Shown here piece after piece: positions 1 to 7,300 of a stretch of 7,709 nt of DNA; positions within the stretch are counted from its first letter, which is position 1; each line of letters begins with the position of its first letter. The notes under the pieces are model-generated. The model made no database searches and had not been told where the DNA came from. It worked only from the letters and a program-made list of their open reading frames with translations. The translations under genes were made by a program, and so were the position numbers. Origin of the DNA: Sphingobacteriaceae bacterium (GTDB taxonomy: Bacteria; Bacteroidota; Bacteroidia; Sphingobacteriales; Sphingobacteriaceae); NCBI GenBank assembly GCA_947478315.1, contig CANJWF010000052.1:1-7709 (forward strand), in the 5' to 3' direction.

Positions 1-35
1 AAAAAACAAACACAACTGAGTTAATTAACAGATGA

Positions 36-86
36 AATGCCCATGAGCAATTGCTCACAAACCGCTGATGAATACGTTTGGGCATT
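36..86. repeat. nested inverted repeat with 14-bp perfect palindrome
   Basis: Positions 44-57 read TGAGCAATTGCTCA, a perfect 14-bp palindrome that can fold as a 5-bp stem with an AATT loop. Directly to its left is AATGCCCA (36-43), whose exact reverse complement TGGGCATT lies at 79-86. The outer 8-bp stem therefore encloses the palindrome hairpin plus about 21 further bases (58-78), which hold at most a 3-bp helix. The outer stem can be prolonged by G34-C88 across one mismatch. No T-tract follows on either strand, so it is not a typical intrinsic terminator. It lies downstream of purA and could be a structured 3' region, a REP-like or transposon-end hairpin, or a protein-binding site. The function is unknown. 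Confidence 0.6.
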
Positions 87-159
87 CCATTTGACCATTA
101 AAAATCAACTTGCGAAGGCATGCATGAGTACCATAAGGAAAATAAACGCTAACGAATAA
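37..159 (+). CDS. possible 40-aa small ORF, unrecognised
   Basis: An open frame runs ATG-CCC-ATG... to TAA and would encode 40 residues starting MPMSNCSQTADEYVWAFHLT and ending RKINANE. A second ATG at 43 would give 38 residues. I do not recognise the protein. It has no signal peptide, no membrane segment and no obvious motif, and two cysteines are present. No promoter-like TAnnTTTG lies upstream in the window. Its first 50 bases coincide with the inverted-repeat structure at 36-86, so the frame may be a chance opening over a structured non-coding element. Alternatives are a degraded gene fragment or a real microprotein. Confidence is low. Confidence 0.15.
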   Translation: MPMSNCSQTADEYVWAFHLTIKNQLAKACMSTIRKINANE

Positions 160-172
160 TTATATTCAAATG

Positions 173-199
173 AAAAAAACCGAACTAAACACAAGTTTA
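173..199 (-). terminator. weak candidate terminator after purA
   Basis: Just past the purA stop codon, read on the minus strand, TAAAC-TTGT-GTTTA can form a 5-bp AT-rich hairpin (199-186). It is followed by GTTCGG and then seven T residues (179-173). The position and T-tract fit an intrinsic terminator. The stem is short, and six bases separate it from the T-run, so termination here would be weak at best. Confidence 0.3.
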
Positions 200-201
200 C
201 A

Positions 202-1476
202 TTATTTTAACTTCAACGTTTGAGAACGGTCAGGACCTACAGACAGATAAGTAATAGGCGTATCTAACGCAGACTCCAAGTAATGAATATAATCCCAAAG
301 TTTTTGAGGTATTTGATGCATCTGATGAATATTAGTTAAATCTTCATGCCAACCAGCTACTTTTTCTAAAATAGGTTTAGGCGCAATCGTAGATATATCA
401 TAAGGCATATAGTCAATAGTTTGCCCTTCGTAATCGTAGTGGGTACAAACGTATATATCATCAAACCCGCTTAACACATCGGCCTTTGTCATTACCAGTT
501 CCGTAACCCCATTTAACATAATTGCATATTTCAAAGCAGGCAAATCAATCCAACCACAACGCCTAGCCCTACCAGTAGTAGCGCCAAATTCATGTCCTAT
601 CTTTCTAAGTTGCTCACCTATTTCATTGTCTAACTCCGTAGGAAATGGTCCACCACCTACCCTTGTACAATAGGCTTTAAAAATACCAATTACAGCACCT
701 ATGGTTTTGGGAGCAATACCTAACCCCGTACAAGCTCCTGCCGTAGTCGTATTAGAAGATGTTACAAACGGATACGATCCAAAATCAATATCTAACATGG
801 TGCCTTGGGCTCCTTCTGCTAAGACCGATTTACCCGAACGAATATAATGATTCACAAAATGCTCCCCATCTACCAATGGAATAGTTTTAAGAAATTCAAT
901 GGCCTCAAAAAATATTTTCTCTTTCTCTGCCAAATCATACTCAAAAGCATAATTTTTAAGTATTGATTGGTGTTTTTCTACTAATTTTTTATACTTAGCC
1001 ATAAAGTCGGAAAGATGAATATCTCCCACCCGTAACCCATTTCTACCTGTCTTATCCATATAGGTAGGTCCTATACCTTTCAATGTAGAACCAATTTTAG
1101 CTTCTCCCATTTTTTGTTCATTGGCAGCATCCAATAACTGATGTGTAGGTAAAATGAGATGGGCTTTCTTAGCTATGAATAATTTTTGCGAAACCACAGG
1201 ATCATAACCCGCAACTTTTAGCTGTGTAAGTTCTCTCTTTAAAATGATAGGGTCAATAACTACACCATTTCCAATTAAATTTAAAGACCTGTTATTAAAA
1301 ATACCCGATGGTATTGTGTTGAGCACAAATTTTTTACCATCAAATTCCAAAGTGTGACCCGCATTAGGACCTCCTTGAAACCGAGCTACTAAATCATAGT
1401 TAGGACATAAAACATCTACTATTTTTCCTTTTCCCTCGTCTCCCCATTGAAGACCTAATAAAACATCTACAGCCAT
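202..1476 (-). CDS. purA: adenylosuccinate synthetase
   Basis: The enzyme joins IMP and aspartate using GTP to form adenylosuccinate, the first committed step from IMP to AMP; it is cytosolic and works as a dimer. The 424 residues are close to the 432 of the E. coli protein and the ends look complete. Visible family signatures are WGDEGKGK at 11-18 with catalytic Asp13, GGPNAGHT at 35-42 with catalytic His41, the IMP-site segment GSTLKGIGP at 129-137 followed by Arg145, GRARR at 302-306, and the guanine-recognition TKAD at 330-333. All key residues are intact. The ATG at 1474-1476 gives MAVDVLLGLQWGDEGKGK, the normal family N-terminus, so the start is secure. It follows fur by 55 bp on the same strand. 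No TAnnTTTG element is visible in that gap, so cotranscription with fur is likely. The fur-purA pairing is one I recall from other Bacteroidota. Confidence 0.98.
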   Translation of the reverse strand: MAVDVLLGLQWGDEGKGKIVDVLCPNYDLVARFQGGPNAGHTLEFDGKKFVLNTIPSGIFNNRSLNLIGNGVVIDPIILKRELTQLKVAGYDPVVSQKLFIAKKAHLILPTHQLLDAANEQKMGEAKIGSTLKGIGPTYMDKTGRNGLRVGDIHLSDFMAKYKKLVEKHQSILKNYAFEYDLAEKEKIFFEAIEFLKTIPLVDGEHFVNHYIRSGKSVLAEGAQGTMLDIDFGSYPFVTSSNTTTAGACTGLGIAPKTIGAVIGIFKAYCTRVGGGPFPTELDNEIGEQLRKIGHEFGATTGRARRCGWIDLPALKYAIMLNGVTELVMTKADVLSGFDDIYVCTHYDYEGQTIDYMPYDISTIAPKPILEKVAGWHEDLTNIHQMHQIPQKLWDYIHYLESALDTPITYLSVGPDRSQTLKLK

Positions 1477-1531
1477 AACGAATATCTCAAAAAATGATTA
1501 CGAATAAATTACAAAAGACAAATTTTAACCG

Positions 1532-2008
1532 CTAATTAGTGACTTTGTTTTCACAAATACCACCCTGGTGTAGACGATTACAAGCACCGTATAAGTTGAG
1601 AGAGTGGTGCTTGATTTCAAACTTAAGAAGTTCTCCCATCATGGTCTGAATCTGTTGAATACGAGGGTCGCAAAATTCCACCACTTTTCCACAATCTAAA
1701 CAAATAATGTGGTCATGTTGCTTATAACCATAAGATTTTTCAAACTGTGCCATATTCTTACCAAACTGATGTTTGGTAACCAAATCGCAAGAAACCAATA
1801 ACTCCAACGTATTGTAAACCGTTGCCCTACTTACACGATATTTTTTATTTTTCATCTGAACATAGAGCGTCTCTACATCAAAATGGTCACTTCGTGAATA
1901 AATTTCTTCGAGTATTGCAAATCGCTCAGAAGTTTTTCTAAGATTTTTATTTTCGAGATAAGCCTCAAAAATTTTTTTCACCATTTTAATTTGTTCTTCA
2001 GTTGTCAT
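1532..2008 (-). CDS. fur: Fur-family metal-responsive transcriptional regulator
   Basis: This is a cytosolic DNA-binding repressor of the Fur/PerR/Zur family, 158 aa from the chosen start. A winged-helix domain occupies about residues 10-85, with RKTSERFAILEEIY at 24-37 and recognition helix YRVSRATVYNTLELL at 57-71. A metal-binding dimerisation domain follows: HDH at 98-100, C103-x2-C106 (CLDCGKVVEFCDPRI) and HHSLNLYG at 134-141. A later pair, C143 and C152, probably completes the structural zinc site, but its eight-residue spacing is wider than the usual two to four. The frame is open to an ATG at 2080, but the extra 24 residues do not look like Fur and contain the predicted promoter, so I reject that start. 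An ATG at 1984 (MVKKIFEAYLE, preceded by A-rich sequence) is a real alternative. Fur, PerR and Zur cannot be separated from sequence alone; the Gln at the position of E. coli Fur Glu108 leaves the sensed ion open. purA lies 55 bp downstream. Confidence 0.93.
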   Translation of the reverse strand: MTTEEQIKMVKKIFEAYLENKNLRKTSERFAILEEIYSRSDHFDVETLYVQMKNKKYRVSRATVYNTLELLVSCDLVTKHQFGKNMAQFEKSYGYKQHDHIICLDCGKVVEFCDPRIQQIQTMMGELLKFEIKHHSLNLYGACNRLHQGGICENKVTN

Positions 2009-2016
2009 ACAGTAGC

Positions 2017-2045
2017 CAAAGTTATCCAAAAAATCGTGAGCCAAA
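2017..2045 (-). promoter_or_regulatory. Bacteroidota-type promoter for fur(-purA)
   Basis: On the minus strand TTTG (2045-2042) is followed after 17 bases by TAACTTTG (2024-2017), an exact match to the phylum's TAnnTTTG -7 element. The spacing falls within the known 17-23 range. Transcription would begin about 4 bases past the box, near 2012. That is only a few bases before the ATG at 2006-2008, or about 28 bases before the alternative ATG at 1984. No clear Fur box is visible beside it. Confidence 0.6.
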
Positions 2046-2124
2046 AAAAAACTTTGTCTTTGAAAGCGAAAGAGAGCCATTTAACGTTTAATAGTTGACA
2101 TAAAGGTTATATAAACACAAGTAT

Positions 2125-2155
2125 TTTAATTAGTTTAGCACGCTCAATTACTTTG
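2125..2155 (+). promoter_or_regulatory. candidate promoter for the S41 protease gene
   Basis: TTACTTTG at 2148-2155 matches seven of eight positions of TAnnTTTG if n is counted as a match. A weak upstream element, TTTA at 2125-2128, lies 19 bases before it. A start near 2159-2160 would give about a 31-base leader to the ATG at 2191 and would make the ATG at 2161 leaderless, so the site favours the inner start. It lies divergently from the fur promoter, about 100 bp away. Confidence 0.4.
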
Positions 2156-2190
2156 ATTCCATGTATTACCATCAAAACAAACTTCAACTC

Positions 2191-4248
2191 ATGCTGAAAA
2201 GAAATTCACTCATAGGTCTTTGTATAATTGTATTTGCTTGTCAAGCCCAACCCAATTTTAATCAAGATGTTAGTGGTTCAAAAAATTTAAAAGCTGAATC
2301 TTACCATGGCACCGTTGGTAGGCAAATAGCCGAATTGATAGAAAACTACACGTACAAAAAAACACCTCTTAATGACTCCATTTCGGGACTAATCTATGAG
2401 CGATACATCAAAGCATTTGATTCAAACAAAACTTATTTTTTTCAAACAGATATTGAAGAATTTGAACAAGGGAAATTTTGGCTCGATGACGCCTTAAAAA
2501 ACAACGATTTAAGTTTTGCTTATTATGTGTTTAATGTATTTCAAAAAAGATACATCAATTCTTTAAAATATTCTTTAACCGTTATTAATCAACCTTTTAA
2601 ATTTGACAAATTAGACACTTTTTTTTACAATAGAGAAAAACTAGCATGGTTCAAAAATGAACAAGAGATGCAACATTGGTGGAAAAAAAGAGTCAATTAC
2701 GATTTGCTAAATCTAAAATTAGCTGGCTCAGATTCAACAAAAAGTGTAGCAACATTAAAAAAACGGTACGAAGATTTGATTGCACAATCCGAAAAATTAA
2801 ACAATCAAGATGTATTTCAAATTTTCATGAATGCCTTTACCGAATCTGTAGACCCTCATACCAATTACTTCAACCCCGCCAATGCTGCAAATTTCAATAT
2901 AGAACAAAGTAGAACACTAGAGGGTATAGGAGCAACGTTAACAATAGAAAGTGAAATGATAACTATCGCATCTATCGTTGTAGGAGGACCAGCCGATAAA
3001 AGCAAATTACTACATGTAAAGGATAGAATTATTGGCGTAGCACAAGGCAAAGATGGCGATTTTACTGACATTATTGGATGGAGATTAGATAATGCAATAC
3101 AGTTAATACGTGGGCCCAAAGGCACCACCGTTAAGCTAAAAATACTACCCAGCGGAGAAGCATCAACAGCAGAACCTAAAATTATTGAAATTGTACGCGA
3201 TAAAATTGTATTAAAAGATCAATTAGCAAAGAAAAAAGTAAAAACCATTAAACAAGAAGGCAAAACAGTAAAAATAGGAATCATAGATATTCCCGCATTT
3301 TACATGAACTTTAAAGACTACCAAGCTGGCGACCCCAATTATCAGAGCACAACACGAGACGTGAGAATGCTGATAGACTCGCTAAAAAACGAAAAAATTG
3401 ATGCCCTAGTCATTGATTTAAGAAGCAATGGAGGAGGGTCTTTATTAGAAGCTATTGATTTAACCGGATTGTTTATAAAAACTGGTCCAGTCGTTCAAGT
3501 AAGAGATATGCAAAACAACGTTCAAGTAAACATGGATCAAAATCCGAGCGTAGCTTGGGATGGTCCACTAACCGTTATAGTAGACCGTTTTAGTGCATCT
3601 GCCTCAGAAATTTTCGCTGGTGCTATTCAAGATTGGGGACGGGGTATTATCATAGGAACACAAACCTATGGTAAAGGTACTGTGCAAACAGCCATCAACA
3701 TGCAAAAACTATTGCCTGCATTAGGAGAAAAAAGTGGGCAAATAAACCTTACAATGGCTAAATTTTATAGAATCTGTGGAGGAAGCACTCAACACAAAGG
3801 CGTTATGCCAGATATACAATTTCCCATGATTTATAGCGCAGATAAATATGGCGAAAGTGCACAACCCTCTGCCCTACCATGGGACGAAATAAAACCCTGC
3901 AACTATGTTCAAATCAATAACCTATCACTCATTTCTGCGGATTTAAAAAACAAACATGAACAACGAATGAAAAAAAGTGCCGATTATCAATTCATGTTAG
4001 AAGACATTAAAGACAATAACAAACAAGAAAAAGAGGTAAGTATTATTTTGAGCGAAGAAAAATTAAAAAAACAACGCGATGAAGATGCAGAAAAAACCTT
4101 AGACAGAAATAATAGACGACGAAAAGCACGAGGATTAAAACCTTTGAAAAAAGGTGAAAGTAAACCTACAGGAGAGGAAGACTACGACTTTATTGAAGAC
4201 GAAAGTTTAAAAATTACGGCAGACTTAATCAACATCGTTAAGAAATAA
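2191..4248 (+). CDS. lipoprotein S41 (Prc/tail-specific) carboxy-terminal protease
   Basis: This is an envelope serine protease of the Prc/Tsp type, which degrades or trims periplasmic proteins from their C-termini. From the ATG at 2191 it has 685 aa, close to E. coli Prc (682). The first 17 residues, MLKRNSLIGLCIIVFAC, form a lipoprotein signal with lipobox VFA-C (lipidated Cys17). The ATG at 2161 would put ten polar residues ahead of it, so I prefer 2191. Domains in order: helical N-terminal Prc domain (about 30-240, with DPHTNYF from 221), PDZ domain (about 245-320), S41 core (about 360-545, with DLRSNGGGS at 409-417), and a charged C-terminal Prc-specific region. The Ser/Lys dyad is intact: SASASE with nucleophile Ser470, and YGKGTVQ with Lys495. 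Asp481 lies 11 residues after the serine. These spacings equal those of E. coli Ser430, Asp441 and Lys455. There is no acidic run after Cys17 of the kind used for surface export, so it probably faces the periplasm. smc follows after 77 bp. Confidence 0.95.
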   Translation: MLKRNSLIGLCIIVFACQAQPNFNQDVSGSKNLKAESYHGTVGRQIAELIENYTYKKTPLNDSISGLIYERYIKAFDSNKTYFFQTDIEEFEQGKFWLDDALKNNDLSFAYYVFNVFQKRYINSLKYSLTVINQPFKFDKLDTFFYNREKLAWFKNEQEMQHWWKKRVNYDLLNLKLAGSDSTKSVATLKKRYEDLIAQSEKLNNQDVFQIFMNAFTESVDPHTNYFNPANAANFNIEQSRTLEGIGATLTIESEMITIASIVVGGPADKSKLLHVKDRIIGVAQGKDGDFTDIIGWRLDNAIQLIRGPKGTTVKLKILPSGEASTAEPKIIEIVRDKIVLKDQLAKKKVKTIKQEGKTVKIGIIDIPAFYMNFKDYQAGDPNYQSTTRDVRMLIDSLKNEKIDALVIDLRSNGGGSLLEAIDLTGLFIKTGPVVQVRDMQNNVQVNMDQNPSVAWDGPLTVIVDRFSASASEIFAGAIQDWGRGIIIGTQTYGKGTVQTAINMQKLLPALGEKSGQINLTMAKFYRICGGSTQHKGVMPDIQFPMIYSADKYGESAQPSALPWDEIKPCNYVQINNLSLISADLKNKHEQRMKKSADYQFMLEDIKDNNKQEKEVSIILSEEKLKKQRDEDAEKTLDRNNRRRKARGLKPLKKGESKPTGEEDYDFIEDESLKITADLINIVKK

Positions 4249-4325
4249 ATTGCAGAACGATCGACACACAAAATTCGCAATTAATCTTATTCAAAACAGT
4301 CAACTCAATTGATTAATCCCCATCA

Positions 4326-7300
4326 ATGCAACTTTCGAGATTAGAGATAAAAGGATTTAAAAGTTTTGGAGATAAAATAACTATCCACTTCAATCAAGGC
4401 GTTACCGCCATTGTCGGACCTAACGGATGTGGAAAGTCTAATGTTGTAGATGCCATTCGATGGGTGTTAGGGGAGCAAAGCACACGCATGTTACGCTCCG
4501 AAAAAATGGAGAATATCATCTTCAATGGTACCAAAAACAGAAAACCCGCCAACTTAGCCGAAGTATCTCTTACCTTCGACAACACCAAAAATATTCTTCC
4601 AACAGCATATTCACAAGTTACAATCACTAGAAAACTCTATCGTTCAGGAGAATCAGAATATCGCCTAAACGATGTTCAATGTCGATTAAAAGACATTACC
4701 GATTTATTTCTAGATACAGGCATAGGACCCGATTCGTATGCTATCATTGAATTAAAAATGATAGACGAAATCATTACGAATAAAGAAAACTCACGTAGAA
4801 CGCTTTTCGAAGAAGCATCCGGAATTTCCAAATATAAATTAAGAAAAAAACAAACTTTCAATAAATTACGTGACACCGAAAACGATTTAACACGTGTCGA
4901 TGATTTGTTATTTGAAATAGAAAAAAACCTCAAAACACTCGAAAATCAAGCTAAAAAAGCAGAAAGATATTATCGAATAAAAGAAGAATACAAACAACTC
5001 AGCATTACCTCAGCATCTTTTAAAATAGAGGAATATAAAATTTTATTTAATCAATTAGAAGAGCGTGAACAATTACAAAACATCGAAAAAACCACCCTTT
5101 TAGCAGCATTAGACAAATTAGAAGCAACCATTCAACAACAAAAACTAGATATTTTACAGCAAGAAAAAAATCTATCCGTACAACAGAAAGCAACCAACGA
5201 ATTTATTAGCAAAATAAGAGCATACGAAAACGACAAAAAAATAAAAAACGAACAACTTAAATTTTTAGAAGAAAAAGAAAATAAACTAACCACAGAACTT
5301 GAAAAAGACAAACAACAACTAAATCATGTTCTATATAACATTAAACGAATTAACGAAGAAAAAATAATAGAAGAACAACAACTAAACACCCTTCAACACA
5401 CACTAAAAAATCTAACAAACGAATTAGAAGAATTACGTCTACAACAAAATTCATCCAAAACAGAATTAGATGAACTCAACAAACAAAATCAAGCACTACA
5501 AAATGCCCTTTACAACTTAGAAAAAGAAAGAGACGTATTACAAATTCAAAAAGACACGCTTAACCAAGAAATAGAGCGCACATCCAAAGACACCGATAAC
5601 AAAGAAATCGAACTCACAGAATTTAATAAAGCGTTAGAAAATATAGATAATACCATTACCAACCTAAATAACCAACTCACAAACGATAAAAATTTTGAAA
5701 ACCAACTAATCGATGAAATCGATAACATATCCACACTACTAACACAACAAAAAGAAGAAATAGTAAAAAATTCACGGAAATTAGATGCCAAACAAAACGA
5801 ATATAACTTAACCAAAAGTTTGGTCGATAACCTCGAAGGATTTCCAGAATCAATCCGTTTTCTAAAAAAGAATCAAAATTGGACAAAAAATGCACTATTA
5901 CTATCAGATATTTTCTTTTGTAGAGAAGAATACCGCATCCCAATAGAAAACTACCTAGAGCCAGTAATGAACCATTACGTAGTAGAAACCTATAGCGAAG
6001 CCATCAAAGGAATTAATCTATTAAGCGATGCCTCAAAAGGACGAGCAAATTTTTTTATCAGAGAACACTTCAAAGACCTAATTAACGACCATTCCATATC
6101 AAGCCCAACAAGTACGTTCCTTCCAGCCATGCAGGTCATTGAAGTAGAACCCCAATACCGTTTATTATGTGAGTATTTACTTCGTAACGTTTATATCATC
6201 GAAGAAAACGAAGAAAAAGAGTTAAACACATCAGACCTACCTACAGATATCGTATTACTCAGCAAAAGCGGACAATTCATCAAATCAAGAACAAGCATGA
6301 CAGGAGGCTCTGTAGGCTTATTTGAAGGAAAACGAATAGGACGAGTAAAAAACCTAGAAATACTAGCCAAAGACATCAAACAATTAGAGCAACTTATCGG
6401 TCAACTAAAAGTTTTAACCGACGAGTACGTCGTAAAAATTAATCAATTAAAAGCATCAACAAAACAAAAAAATATTTTAATCAACGAACAACAATTACAA
6501 CAAGCCATCAACGAATCTATATCTATTCAAACACGAAAAGACCAATACCAATCGTTTATTGAAAATAGTAGAAATAGAAAACAAGATATAGAAAACAGAA
6601 TCACCACCATCACCTTAGAACTAGAAGAATTAGACCCAAAAATATCAACCCTAAAATCGAAAAAAGAACAATTTTTACAACAATTTTCACACAAACAACA
6701 ATACTACAACGAACTTTCAGATCTTGTACTTACCCGTTCTTCCGCCTACAATCAAGAAAATATTCGTCTACACCAACAGCAAAATAAACTTGCTGGATTA
6801 GAAAAAGATTTGGAATATCGCGAAATCCAACAAGATACCTTACTCAAAAGAACAGAAACAAACACCCAAGATGTAGAACAAGTCAAACAAGAAATAAAAA
6901 ATGTTCTCGAACATGTAGACACAAACGATGAAGACCTTATTGCCATGTACTTGCAAAAAGAAGAAATGGAGAAAGGGTTAACTACGTTAGAAAATGACTA
7001 CCAACAAACTCGTCATCAAGTCACAACAAATGAAACAGAATCTAACAATTTAAGAAGAAAAAAAGATGCTGTAGAACAATTATTCAATGAACTAAAAGAT
7101 AAAAAAAACCAACTCAAACTAGAATTAAATACACTCAAAGAACGTTTTTCAGTAGAATTTAATTTTGACATACAAACACTTTTAGAAACAGAAAACCTAG
7201 ATTTAGAATTAAATCCAGAAAAATTATCCATATCCGACCTTAAAAGTCGTACAGAAAAATTAAAAAAACAATTGGACGAATACGGCTCCATAAATCCTAT

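Noticed and set aside
65..71. CTGATGA, identical to the hammerhead ribozyme core, with a GAAA at 34-37
   Set aside because: The arms do not fit any hammerhead permutation: TGCCCA after GAAA pairs with sequence beyond CTGATGA, and there is no second stem or cleavage triplet in the right place.
36..86. Possible integron attC site, because the arms resemble GTTRRRY / RYYYAAC
   Set aside because: The right arm reads GTTTGGGC with an extra T and the left side lacks the matching core; there is no cassette array or integrase here.
2009..2080. N-terminal extension of fur from the ATG at 2080
   Set aside because: The 24 added residues do not resemble Fur, and the predicted promoter lies within them.
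2105..2116. TTATATAA palindrome as a Fur or PerR operator
   Set aside because: Only eight AT-only bases are symmetric and the flanks do not match a Fur or PerR box.
2161..2190. Start of the protease at the ATG at 2161
   Set aside because: It would add ten polar residues before a clean lipoprotein signal peptide and lies only five bases after the promoter-like box.
2676..3128. Two short open frames inside the protease gene (plus 2676-2912, minus 2865-3128)
   Set aside because: Both overlap a strongly conserved Prc domain in another frame and their products show no family features.
4274..4318. ATTAATC ... GATTAAT inverted repeat between the protease gene and smc
   Set aside because: Seven AT-rich pairs with a loop of more than 20 bases and no T-tract; expected by chance at this base composition.
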